Source of the DNA: CAZQGE01 sp964592815
GTDB taxonomy: Bacteria > Bacillota > Clostridia > Christensenellales > CAG-917
Assembly: GCA_964592815.1 (NCBI GenBank)
Contig: CAZQGE010000020.1
Coordinates: forward strand, 1 to 24,797
Direction of reading: 5' to 3'
Length of the DNA: 24,797 nucleotides
Part shown: piece after piece, positions 1 to 7,780 of the stretch
Layout of the letters: each line of letters begins with the position of its first letter
How positions within the stretch are numbered: position 1 is the first letter of the stretch
Notes under the pieces: model-generated
Told to the model about the DNA's origin: nothing
Database searches by the model: none
The model's input: only the letters and a program-made list of their open reading frames with translations
Made by a program: the position numbers and the translations under genes

Positions 1-60
1 TTTATAAACTAACTTAGATAATTATAATATATCTAATTGCTTTTTGCAACAAATTTGATA

Positions 61-89
61 TTGCTAAGCAAAGTAATTTATATTATAAT
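61..89 (+). promoter_or_regulatory. Sigma-A promoter for the Cys-tailed membrane protein gene
   Basis: A -35 TTGCTA (61-66) and a perfect -10 TATAAT (84-89) are separated by 17 bp, about 34 bp before the start codon at 123. The -35 overlaps a small inverted repeat, TTGCT-A-AGCAA at 61-71, which could be an operator. The promoter match is seen in the sequence; the operator role is inference. Confidence 0.6.
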
Positions 90-122
90 TTACATATTCT
101 ATTACTAAAATGAGAGGGTATT

Positions 123-815
123 ATGAACAAACAAATATCAAAAAATGAAAAAGTACTTTGGGGGCTTATAGGGCTGTCTGTTGCATTTATAATTCTTGGA
201 ATTTTGTTTTTGCTTAACGCAATGCAAGATATGACAGACCCAAACAATATCGGTTTTTTTCCCGCCTTTTGCGCCATTGATAACGTGCTTGCGAAATACA
301 TAGTCGTAATATTGACAATGTCTTGCGGAATTATGCTTTTTTGCAACGTAGCACTTAGATTTGAAAGTAAAAAATTACGTAACGGTTTGACGATTGGAAT
401 GACAGCTTTTGCATTTATTCTTACTCTGCCGTTAGTTTATGTGTTTATTGCAATGTTTCCTTATGCTGCTAATGGAACTCTTGGACCTGTTGGCAAAGTT
501 ATGGCATTGGATAGAATCTTTGCTGGTTTTGTAGCCTGGTTTGGTACGGGTGCATTGATGTGGGTAGTCCTTGTTTTTATGCTGCTGCTTTCAATCGTAT
601 TCTTGTTTGAACCATTATTGGCTGGTATTTGTGTTGTTAAAGGCAAACTTTTGCAACTTTTCGGCAAAAATGACCAAGGCAAATTTAGGGTTGTATCGGT
701 TGTGGAACTGCCTATTTTGAAAAAACAATGTCAAATACAAAGTGAAGGTTGCAACTGTGAGTGCTGTAATTGCGCTGACTGTGCAAGTGTAGCGACAGAT
801 GTTGTTGAAGAATAA
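123..815 (+). CDS. Four-TM membrane protein with Cys-rich C-terminal tail, function unknown
   Basis: I do not recognise this 230-residue protein. Hydrophobic segments lie at about residues 11-34, 57-80, 87-112 and 134-172. The last is long enough to be one long or two short helices. A short basic stretch follows, then a tail with seven cysteines: C203, C210, C212, C214, C215, C217 and C220. The tail reads as a CxC/CC cluster and could bind metal or a cluster, or form disulfides; which side of the membrane it faces cannot be told. The ATG at 123 is preceded by a GAGAGGG Shine-Dalgarno site at about 112-118. The gene stands alone between its own promoter and a bidirectional terminator. The gene looks real (promoter, ribosome site, membrane pattern, terminator). 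No function is assigned. Confidence 0.85.
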   Translation: MNKQISKNEKVLWGLIGLSVAFIILGILFLLNAMQDMTDPNNIGFFPAFCAIDNVLAKYIVVILTMSCGIMLFCNVALRFESKKLRNGLTIGMTAFAFILTLPLVYVFIAMFPYAANGTLGPVGKVMALDRIFAGFVAWFGTGALMWVVLVFMLLLSIVFLFEPLLAGICVVKGKLLQLFGKNDQGKFRVVSVVELPILKKQCQIQSEGCNCECCNCADCASVATDVVEE

Positions 816-844
816 CTTATGTTAAAAGCAAATTTATAAATATT

Positions 845-874
845 AAAAGAGAGTGGAAATTTCCACTCTCTTTT
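845..874. terminator. Bidirectional intrinsic terminator between convergent genes
   Basis: A perfect inverted repeat, GAGAGTGGAAA (849-859) facing TTTCCACTCTC (860-870), is flanked by four A on the left and a run of seven T on the right (871-877). It can end the plus-strand membrane protein transcript and probably also the dapB transcript arriving on the minus strand, where the U-tract is shorter. The arms abut, so the real loop would form by opening the central A/T pairs. Confidence 0.85.
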
Positions 875-937
875 TTTGTTAAATTTGAATAAAATTGTCA
901 AAATAAATCAACTTAACGTGATAAAATTTTTTGCAGA

Positions 938-2131
938 TTAAATTCCATAATATTTCTTTATTGCGTTTTCGGCTTTTTTCAAATTTTCGCCGTCAATGCA
1001 GCAAGAGATTTTTGTTTCAGACGTAGTGATTGCAAAAACTTTGATATTCAAGCCTTTCAAAATTGTTAAAACTTCAAGGGCAACGCCACTTTTATGTTCC
1101 ATACCTGCGCCTTCAGCTGAAATTTTTGCTTTTCCAACTGTTGCCATATATGGTGTTCTTGGTGATATTTGTTTGATTACCGTTTGCAAGTCGTTATCTG
1201 AAAGTGAGAATGACGCTGACAACGTTCCGTCACTATTTATCGTTTGGGAAATCATATCCAAGTTTATGTTGTCTTGTCTTATGATATCAAGCAAGTTAAG
1301 GAATTTTTCTGTTGTTAACTTAGGCAAGTTTATAAGCGAAACGTTTTGCTCAGAGTTTACAGTAGTTACAGCGTAAAAATCACCTAAAATGCTGTCCATA
1401 TTATAAATGCCCACAGGTTTTGACATCAAAAATTTAGCTGCGCGCAAAGCTCCTCTTGCAAAAACTTCTTTGCTTTCTGCTGTGTGTGACAAAATTACTT
1501 CTTCACCTGCGCCCAAAAACATAACGTCGTGTTTTCCAACGACAGTACCACCTCTGACAGCGTGAATTCCAATTTCATTCTTTTCTCTGCGGTGTGCAGT
1601 TTCGTGGCGACCGTAAACATATTCGTAAGAGTTATCCCTGACGCTGTTGATTGCAGATGCCAACGTCAATGCCGTGCCGCTTGGAGCGTCAAGTTTTTGG
1701 TTGTGATGAGTCTCAATTATTTCAATATCATAGCTTTCACCCAAAAATTTTGTTGCTTCTTTGCTTAAACTTGCAAGCAAATTGATGCCGAGGGACATAT
1801 TACTAGCTTTGAAAATTGATAAATCACAAGAAGCGTATTCAAGGCGTTTTAGTTGTTCCGCATTGTGACCAGTTGTTGCCAAAACCAATTTGGTTTTATT
1901 TTTTATTGCATAGTCGAGAATGTCGTCGAGTGATGAGGCAACAGAAAAGTCGATTATGCAATCGCAAATCAAAGTGGTTTGACTAAAATTTTTGAAAACA
2001 GGGAAAGGCAAGTCTGTGGGTTGACTGGGGTCAACGCCAAAAACAATTTCGAATTCATCTGAACCGATAAGAGTTTTATAGATTGTTCTTCCCATTCTGC
2101 CAGACGCGCCAGCAAGTGCAATTTTTATCAT
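938..2131 (-). CDS. dapB: 4-hydroxy-tetrahydrodipicolinate reductase fused to two aspartokinase-type ACT domains
   Basis: DapB reduces 4-hydroxy-tetrahydrodipicolinate with NAD(P)H in diaminopimelate/lysine synthesis. The nucleotide-binding loop GASGRMG is at residues 8-14. The active-site segment has H142, H143 and K146, followed by DAPSGTA from D148. The reductase should end near residue 250, after NMDSILG, as in ordinary 250-270-residue DapB proteins. This protein continues in frame to 397. Residues 262-322 look like a first ACT domain. Residues 330-395 look like the catalytic-chain-distal ACT of aspartokinase, with AEGAGMEHKSGVA and TSETKISCCID. An amino-acid-binding regulatory module appears joined to the reductase. 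A GGAG site precedes the ATG. It is the last gene of asd-dapA-dapB, 51 bp after dapA. The enzyme call is firm, the ACT identity is strong by motif, and the ligand (lysine likely) is inferred. Confidence 0.95.
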   Translation of the reverse strand: MIKIALAGASGRMGRTIYKTLIGSDEFEIVFGVDPSQPTDLPFPVFKNFSQTTLICDCIIDFSVASSLDDILDYAIKNKTKLVLATTGHNAEQLKRLEYASCDLSIFKASNMSLGINLLASLSKEATKFLGESYDIEIIETHHNQKLDAPSGTALTLASAINSVRDNSYEYVYGRHETAHRREKNEIGIHAVRGGTVVGKHDVMFLGAGEEVILSHTAESKEVFARGALRAAKFLMSKPVGIYNMDSILGDFYAVTTVNSEQNVSLINLPKLTTEKFLNLLDIIRQDNINLDMISQTINSDGTLSASFSLSDNDLQTVIKQISPRTPYMATVGKAKISAEGAGMEHKSGVALEVLTILKGLNIKVFAITTSETKISCCIDGENLKKAENAIKKYYGI

Positions 2132-2145
2132 TTTATCTCCGTAAG

Positions 2146-2176
2146 GAAATCCTGAAAATTTAGTTTTCAGGATTTC
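2146..2176. promoter_or_regulatory. Intercistronic hairpin between dapA and dapB
   Basis: A perfect 13-bp inverted repeat has arms at 2146-2158 and 2164-2176 around a 5-nt loop. It fills the dapA-dapB gap and ends about 14 nt before the dapB start. On the transcribed minus strand it is not followed by a U-run; the T-run (2177-2181) lies on the other side. It therefore looks more like an mRNA processing or stability element than a terminator in the operon direction. Its position next to the dapB ribosome site could also affect translation. Confidence 0.6.
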
Positions 2177-2182
2177 TTTTTG

Positions 2183-3049
2183 TTAAAACTGTGAAAGTAT
2201 TTCTTCAAGTTTTTTTGCGTTTGGTTCAGTTATTTCTGTGAGAGGTAGGCGCAATATACCATTGCATAAGCCTTTAAGTTCAGCGGCTTTTTTTACTGGA
2301 ATTGGGTTAACTTCTGAGAATATAGCTTTTACCAAAGGAAGCATTTTAAGTTGCATATCAGCAGCTTTTTTCAAGTCTCCATCCAAAAATGCCTTTGTCA
2401 TATCCGAAGTGAATTTGGGGCAAACGTTGCTTACAACGCTTATGACGCCGATTCCGCCCATAGCCATAACTGGAATGGTCAATCCGTCGTCGCCGCTGTA
2501 AACGTCTGCTTTTCCGTTGCAAAGTCTTAGGCATTCTTCAATTTGTTCCATATTTCCACTTGCTTCTTTTATTGCAACAATATTTGGTATTTCTGCCAAC
2601 TTTGCGAAAGTTTCAGGAAGCAGGTTTACGCCCGTTCTGCTTGGAACGTTGTAACAAATGATAGGAAGTTTTGTGGAGTTAGCTATGGCGGAGAAATGCG
2701 CAATTACGCCACCTTGCGTCGCTTTGTTGTAATAAGGTGTTACGTGTAAAAGAGCATCTGCGCCAAGGCTCTCGGCTATGTGTGACATTTCAATTGCCGT
2801 TGCTGTTGAGTTTGAACCCGCGCCAACAATAACGGGAATTACGCCTTTGAGCTTCTTCACAGTATAAGTTATAACCGCTTTTTTTTCGTCCAAAGTCATA
2901 GTTGCGGGTTCGCCAGTTGTGCCAAGCACAACAACGGCGTTTATGCCGTTTGCAATTTGGTCGTCAAGCAACCTGTCGTACGCTTCAAAATCAATGCCTT
3001 TTTCTGTAAAAGGAGTGATTAAAGCAGTAGCCGTCCCCTTAAAAATCAT
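2183..3049 (-). CDS. dapA: 4-hydroxy-tetrahydrodipicolinate synthase
   Basis: DapA condenses pyruvate with aspartate semialdehyde, the first committed lysine-branch step. The 288 residues match the family length and align almost position for position with the E. coli enzyme. The Schiff-base lysine is K161 (VAIKEASG). The catalytic triad is T44, Y107 and Y133, R138 lies in CYNVPSRTG, and GTTGE is at 43-47. At the lysine feedback site N80 is kept, but residue 56 is Lys rather than His and residue 84 is Thr rather than Glu. This matches the lysine-insensitive pattern seen in many Gram-positive DapA proteins. A GGAGG ribosome site lies inside the asd 3' end, and only 2 bp separate asd from this ATG, so the two are translated from one message. 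The product is passed to DapB, encoded next. Confidence 0.97.
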   Translation of the reverse strand: MIFKGTATALITPFTEKGIDFEAYDRLLDDQIANGINAVVVLGTTGEPATMTLDEKKAVITYTVKKLKGVIPVIVGAGSNSTATAIEMSHIAESLGADALLHVTPYYNKATQGGVIAHFSAIANSTKLPIICYNVPSRTGVNLLPETFAKLAEIPNIVAIKEASGNMEQIEECLRLCNGKADVYSGDDGLTIPVMAMGGIGVISVVSNVCPKFTSDMTKAFLDGDLKKAADMQLKMLPLVKAIFSEVNPIPVKKAAELKGLCNGILRLPLTEITEPNAKKLEEILSQF

Positions 3050-3051
3050 AA

Positions 3052-4065
3052 TTATGCCTCCAAAGCATTCTTAATAAGCAATTCAACAATTTGAACTGCG
3101 TTTGTAGCCGCGCCCTTTCTAATATTGTCGGCTACAACCCAAATGTTAACACCGCTTTCCACGCTTTCGTCAATACGTATTCTTCCTACAAAAACCTCGT
3201 CGTGGTTTTCAGCGAATATTGGCATAGGGTATACGTTGTTTGCAATGTCGTCGGTGACAATGAGTCCGTTGCCAAAGTTTTTAAGGCAAGCAAAAACAGA
3301 TTCTCTTGTGCAAGGCTTTTTGAACTCAATATTTATTGATTCACTATGTCCATGGAAAACAGGAACTCTGACCGTTGTTGCGGTGATTTTCAGATTGTTA
3401 TCGTGAAAAATTTTGCGAGTTTCGTTTATCATTTTGATTTCTTCTTTTGTGTAACCGTTATCGCAGAATGAGTCAATGTGTGGCAAACAGTTAAAAGCAA
3501 TAGGATAGGGGAATTTTTTAGGAGCTTCACCATTGATGCCTTCCTTTAAGTCGTTAAAGCCTTGAACACCTGCTCCTGATACGGCTTGGTAGGTTGAGTA
3601 AATTATACGTTTTATGCCAAACGTATCATATAAAGGTTTGATTGCAACCATTGCTTGAATTGTGGAACAGTTCGGGTTTGCAATTATACCTTTGTTCCAT
3701 TTAACGTCTTCTGGGTTGACTTCTGGGACGACCAACGGTACGTTTTCGTCCATTCTCCATTGACTGCTGTTGTCAACAACTGTTGCGCCAAATTTTACAA
3801 AAACAGGAGCAAACTCCTTTGACGTTCCGCCACCAGCTGAGAACAAGGCAAAATCAATCTTACCTTTCAACGCTTCAACGTTTTCTTCGGTAAGCTCAAT
3901 AACTGTGTGGGTTTTTCCCATAAAATCAATTTGTTTGCCTGCGCTGCGTTTTGACGCAAACAGGTAATAATTTTCAACGGGAAGTTGTCTTTCGGTGAGA
4001 ACTTCAAGAAACTTGTTGCCTACCATACCGGTAGCGCCCACAACGGCTATGTTAAATTTTTTCAT
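3052..4065 (-). CDS. asd: Aspartate-semialdehyde dehydrogenase
   Basis: This enzyme reduces aspartyl phosphate to aspartate semialdehyde with NADPH, supplying both the DapA branch and homoserine dehydrogenase (hom, 12716-14002). The 337-residue protein has the N-terminal NADP loop GATGMVG (residues 10-16), the nucleophile C133 in NPNCSTIQ, Q160, and the acid-base histidine H240 in VFHGHSES. The ATG is preceded by GGAGG 6 nt upstream. It is the first gene of asd-dapA-dapB and has its own promoter at 4127-4155. The leader is only about 50 nt and holds no lysine riboswitch. Aspartokinase, the preceding enzyme, is not encoded in this window. Confidence 0.97.
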   Translation of the reverse strand: MKKFNIAVVGATGMVGNKFLEVLTERQLPVENYYLFASKRSAGKQIDFMGKTHTVIELTEENVEALKGKIDFALFSAGGGTSKEFAPVFVKFGATVVDNSSQWRMDENVPLVVPEVNPEDVKWNKGIIANPNCSTIQAMVAIKPLYDTFGIKRIIYSTYQAVSGAGVQGFNDLKEGINGEAPKKFPYPIAFNCLPHIDSFCDNGYTKEEIKMINETRKIFHDNNLKITATTVRVPVFHGHSESINIEFKKPCTRESVFACLKNFGNGLIVTDDIANNVYPMPIFAENHDEVFVGRIRIDESVESGVNIWVVADNIRKGAATNAVQIVELLIKNALEA

Positions 4066-4126
4066 ATAACCTCCAACAGGCGCGTATTGCGCTCTGTGTA
4101 AAAAATGTTTCTATATATAATATATC

Positions 4127-4155
4127 AATATAAATGTAAATTGCAACTTATGCAA
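4127..4155 (-). promoter_or_regulatory. Sigma-A promoter for asd-dapA-dapB with overlapping direct repeats
   Basis: On the minus strand, TTGCAT (4155-4150) and TATATT (4132-4127) are 17 bp apart. An alternative -35, TTGCAA, lies 9 bp downstream. The -35 lies in two copies of TGCAACTT on the plus strand, at 4142-4149 and 4151-4158, with a 9-bp period. The repeats could be an operator or an accident of AT-rich sequence. Transcription is divergent from the promoter at 4267. Confidence 0.55.
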
Positions 4156-4266
4156 CTTTTTTTAAGTGTTTTTCAAATGCTTTTAAGCAAATATTTTTAT
4201 TTTGCTCCCCCAAACGTCTGAATTTACGTCATATATTTGAAAAATCACGCTTTTAGGTTATTTTGT

Positions 4267-4295
4267 TTGATATTTGCACTTTGATAGTGTAATAT
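4267..4295 (+). promoter_or_regulatory. Sigma-A promoter for the membrane/TPR/helical-repeat operon
   Basis: TTGATA (4267-4272) and TAATAT (4290-4295) are separated by 17 bp, about 26 bp before the ATG at 4322. The expected start point fits a short leader carrying the AGGAG ribosome site. Confidence 0.6.
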
Positions 4296-4321
4296 ATTCC
4301 TATTAAATATCAGGAGCTAAT

Positions 4322-5461
4322 ATGGCTAATAATATAAACAAACAACAAAAAGGTGCAAAGCCACCAAGAAAACTATTTCTTGACTCTTGGTTTACCGACG
4401 CTCCCGTCAAGGTTGAGCCTAAAGAAGAACAAAAAGTTGTTATCGCTGGGCTTGCGGAAGCGCAAATAGTAAAGGAATATCCGAATAACTATTTCGGCAG
4501 AGCGTGGCAAGTTTTCAAGGGCGAATTTTCAACCTTATTAAAAAGTTCACTTTGGTTTATTCTTTTTACGTTGCCATTTTTGCTTATCATCGTTGTAGCT
4601 TCTGGCTATTTTGAAAGCTACGTGCTTGAAAACAGCTACAATTTTATGGGCAATATCGGCATTGGATATCCTGGCGGCGGCGACAATATCTCTTATGCCG
4701 TTGCAAACTTGATTTGGAAAGTTAGACAACCATTGCTTATGATGTTGGGTGGTGCGGGTGTTATTGCTTCATTTGGTATGGCAGGCATTTTTTACACCGC
4801 AAAACGTAGCTATTTTCAAAACTACTATAAAAAGACAATAAAAACCTATTGGATGGGTTTTGCTAAGTATTGGTGGAAATTTGCAATTACGTCCCTTTTT
4901 GGTATTTTGATTGCCGTTGCTATGGGTACTGCATTGTTGAATTTGCTTTCACAACAATCATTGGGATTGGCAAGTGCGGGCGACTATTGTGGAGTTGTTT
5001 TCAGCTTTATTTTAGGTTTGCCAATGTTGCTTATTCCTATGGTTATGCAAAGCATTTTTGTTTCGTATGATTTGACTTTTGTTCAAGCCTTCAAAAACGC
5101 TATTGTATTGATTGTCAACTGTCCTTTGGTGGTGATTATTGCTGGTGTCGTTTCGTCAGCTCCTTTGCTTGTCTTAATTGCTGGAAATATTGCCGCTATA
5201 ATAGTTTATATCGTTATGGCTTTGGCTGGTTTTATGTTTATTACGCTTATGTGGACGGCAATGGGTAAAAAATGTACTGAAAAATGCTCTTATATCCATA
5301 AAGCAAACGAAAAGTTGACGGTAAAAGCTAAAAAGAAAGAGGCTAAAATTGTGTCAAGTGTTTCAAAAGCAAAACCAGAAAATGCAAATAATGCACAAGT
5401 AGTCAAAAAAGTACAAACAAATAAACCTTATCAAAATCCAAAGAAGAAAAAGAAAAAGTAA
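4322..5461 (+). CDS. Six-TM membrane protein with Lys-rich tail, function unknown
   Basis: This 379-residue protein has a soluble, basic N-terminus (1-70) and likely membrane segments at about 74-96, 136-160, 184-208, 223-248, 258-282 and 284-311. It ends in a charged tail finishing with a run of lysines. The stretch from FGRAWQVFKGEF into the first membrane helix resembles the start of YesL/DUF624-type proteins, but I would not assign it on that basis. AGGAG sits 6 nt before the ATG. The stop overlaps the next start (TAATG), so translation of the TPR gene is coupled to it. The polybasic tail may stay in the cytosol near lipids, RNA or the acidic tail of the third gene's product; that is inference. 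Confidence 0.85.
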   Translation: MANNINKQQKGAKPPRKLFLDSWFTDAPVKVEPKEEQKVVIAGLAEAQIVKEYPNNYFGRAWQVFKGEFSTLLKSSLWFILFTLPFLLIIVVASGYFESYVLENSYNFMGNIGIGYPGGGDNISYAVANLIWKVRQPLLMMLGGAGVIASFGMAGIFYTAKRSYFQNYYKKTIKTYWMGFAKYWWKFAITSLFGILIAVAMGTALLNLLSQQSLGLASAGDYCGVVFSFILGLPMLLIPMVMQSIFVSYDLTFVQAFKNAIVLIVNCPLVVIIAGVVSSAPLLVLIAGNIAAIIVYIVMALAGFMFITLMWTAMGKKCTEKCSYIHKANEKLTVKAKKKEAKIVSSVSKAKPENANNAQVVKKVQTNKPYQNPKKKKKK

Positions 5462-7143
5462 TGGCAAAATTCATCAGTTTCAAACTTTCAAAAGAGGAGT
5501 ATTTGGAGCTAGCGCAGCAGTCTTTTGAGAAAGGCGACTTAGAAAAAAGCATTTCTAATTTGAAGGAAGCTCTGAAACTCGATGAACGCTTTGCGGAAGC
5601 GTCGGTTTTGCTTGCATTTGTTTATGCAGAATTAGGTGCACATCAGATTTCAAATACGGTACTTTTTAGCGCGCTTAGATATAAGCCCGACTATGAAAAT
5701 GAGAGCCGTATTTTTTATCAGCTTGCAATGAATTTTCTTGAAATGGACGAACAAGACGTTGTTGGTTATTATATGAATTTGCTTAACGCAGACTATGAAG
5801 TTGAAGAAGTTGAAAGCGATTTGGAAACCAACCGAAATGCCATTGACGGCGGTTTCAGAATTGTATATCCAAAGGGTGACGATTACTATGAAATGCTTAT
5901 CGAAAAGGCTTATGGATTTTTACGTCAGCACGAATTTGACAAGGCTATTGAAATTTTAAGAGAAGTCCCTGAAAACTCAAAATGTATTGAATCTGCAAAT
6001 CACGTTACGTTGGTTTGTTATATGATGAAAAACGATTTGGATAGAGTTATATTTTCTGCCCAAGAAATGTTGAAAGTATCAGATAATTTGGCGGTAAAAT
6101 GTACGCTTGCAACAGCATATTCAATGGAAGAAAAAACCGATGAGGCACTTGCAATTATAGACAAGATTTTAGAAAATGAGTATTCAAGAGTGGAAGATAT
6201 TTTGCTTTTGTTGCCAATTCTTGTCAACCTAAATTTGCACGTTCAAGTGGTGAAATATACAAAAAAAGTTTTGGACAAATTGAAACTGCAACCAAATACG
6301 ATGATTTGGCTTTCGCAAGGGTTGTATAATATAGGGCAGAAAAAAGAGGCTAAAAAAGTTATGAGTAGGGTTGAAAATATTTATGGAGATTTTTCGCCTG
6401 CAAGTTATTTTTTAGAGCTTTACAGCACTCAACCAGAATTGGTGGAATATTCAATGGTGCTACCATACACCGAGCGTATGCGACGCTACAAAATTATGGA
6501 CTCAATTTTGAAGTTGCCACTACCCGAATTTGAAAACGCCATAAAAAAAGCCGATATAAAAGAACTTATAAAATGGATATTTGACGACGGAAATTCTAAA
6601 TTGATTTCCTTGTTTTTAGAAAAAAGCCAAAACGTAAATTCCGAATGGCTTGATAATCTTTTCAGAAAAATTTTGATTTATCCTGAATTATCGTTTGAAT
6701 TGATGACAAAACTTCTCAGAAATTTGTTGAAAAAAGGCTTTTTTTTGGAAGTTGATTTGGTTGCGCAAGATAGATATAAGCGTGTTTCATTATTTATGCC
6801 CGAGACTTATTATAAGTTGCCGAAAGTGGCAAGAGAAGCTATTACTTACTCAATTTGCGATATAATTTTTACAGATGAAACACCAAACGAATATTTGGAA
6901 AAGCTAGTGGGAATTGTAAATAATATTGCGGTTTTGGACGAAAGTGGAAAATTGAGTTATAAAGCTGACAAATATAAAAAACTTGCAATGCTCAAAAGTG
7001 TCAAGACGTTGGTTGGAGTTATGCTTGCAAAAGTTTTTGAGGAAGACGAAAATCCAAGAGAAGACAACATTTTGAGATATGCCCTAAATGCTAAAAATTT
7101 TGACAAATATTATACGTTTTTGTTTGGAGAAAAATATGACTAG
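5461..7143 (+). CDS. TPR-repeat protein, cytoplasmic scaffold-like
   Basis: This 560-residue protein has no signal peptide or membrane segment. TPR-like helix pairs are clear at about residues 12-44 (with QQSFEKGDLEKSISNLKEAL) and 45-80. More degenerate pairs follow at about 82-108, 141-175, 177-208 and 209-240. The C-terminal half is helical and charged with no recognised catalytic motif. TPR proteins usually hold partners together, and this gene's partners are probably its neighbours. The start overlaps the upstream stop by one base and has no strong Shine-Dalgarno site of its own, so it relies on coupling. The last 8 bases overlap the next gene. I cannot name a specific family. Confidence 0.85.
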   Translation: MAKFISFKLSKEEYLELAQQSFEKGDLEKSISNLKEALKLDERFAEASVLLAFVYAELGAHQISNTVLFSALRYKPDYENESRIFYQLAMNFLEMDEQDVVGYYMNLLNADYEVEEVESDLETNRNAIDGGFRIVYPKGDDYYEMLIEKAYGFLRQHEFDKAIEILREVPENSKCIESANHVTLVCYMMKNDLDRVIFSAQEMLKVSDNLAVKCTLATAYSMEEKTDEALAIIDKILENEYSRVEDILLLLPILVNLNLHVQVVKYTKKVLDKLKLQPNTMIWLSQGLYNIGQKKEAKKVMSRVENIYGDFSPASYFLELYSTQPELVEYSMVLPYTERMRRYKIMDSILKLPLPEFENAIKKADIKELIKWIFDDGNSKLISLFLEKSQNVNSEWLDNLFRKILIYPELSFELMTKLLRNLLKKGFFLEVDLVAQDRYKRVSLFMPETYYKLPKVAREAITYSICDIIFTDETPNEYLEKLVGIVNNIAVLDESGKLSYKADKYKKLAMLKSVKTLVGVMLAKVFEEDENPREDNILRYALNAKNFDKYYTFLFGEKYD

Positions 7144-7780
7144 TGAAAAAACGAAACAAGAAATGAGAGAAATGTTGAGCCGAATGCTTGACGAAAACAT
7201 AGATTATTCATCACGATTGCAATCCTATGAATTTTTGCTTGAGGATTGCGAGGATATTGTGCCAGAAATGCTAAATCACCTTTATGAAATTGAAGGCGAG
7301 ACTGGCAAAATGCTTATGGAAGTTTTGGCGGGTTACAAGGGGCGCAAAGAAGTGTATATGGGGCTTGTGACTTATCTTTACCGCGGTGAAGATGTTGCCT
7401 TGTTTGCGCGTTTGTTGGGCTCTTACGGAGATGAAAATGCAATCAATGTATTGAAGGCATTTGTCAATGAATATGAAGTCAACTACAATGAATATATGGA
7501 AATTAGAAACGCCGTTGAAGAACTTGGCGGAGATATAGATTTGAAAATTGATTTTTCAAATGATCCATTTTATCGTTATCTTAAAGGACTTGATGAAGTT
7601 GAAACTGACTCCCGCAAATCGCCGTTTGAAGATTTTTTCAATCTCAAATCTAACACCACAAGCGAATGTGGTTGTGATGACGACCATTGTTGCGACGATG
7701 ATGACTGTGACGGCCATTGTTGTGACGCAGAGGACGATGGAGGCGACAGCGACGATGACAGGTCGCCTGACGAGCAATAA
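7136..7780 (+). CDS. HEAT-like helical protein with Cys/His/Asp-rich tail
   Basis: The likely start is the ATG at 7136: GGAGA lies 5 nt upstream and it overlaps the TPR gene by 8 bases. The in-frame ATG at 7088 lies deep in that gene and has no ribosome site. The product is 214 residues. Residues 1-135 are alpha-helical with repeating hydrophobic spacing like HEAT repeats. From residue 178 to the end it is a low-complexity acidic tail. It holds C178, C180, H184, C185, C186, C191, H194, C195 and C196 among many aspartates, suggesting metal binding. The tail overlaps the antisense 3' end of the transporter frame. No known family is recognised. It is the third member of the coupled unit and may bind the Lys-rich tail of the first by charge (inference). 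Confidence 0.85.
   Translation: MTSEKTKQEMREMLSRMLDENIDYSSRLQSYEFLLEDCEDIVPEMLNHLYEIEGETGKMLMEVLAGYKGRKEVYMGLVTYLYRGEDVALFARLLGSYGDENAINVLKAFVNEYEVNYNEYMEIRNAVEELGGDIDLKIDFSNDPFYRYLKGLDEVETDSRKSPFEDFFNLKSNTTSECGCDDDHCCDDDDCDGHCCDAEDDGGDSDDDRSPDEQ

Noticed and set aside
7088..7135. Sixteen-residue upstream start for the helical Cys-tailed protein
   Set aside because: No ribosome site and a deep overlap with the TPR gene; ATG 7136 has GGAGA at good spacing.
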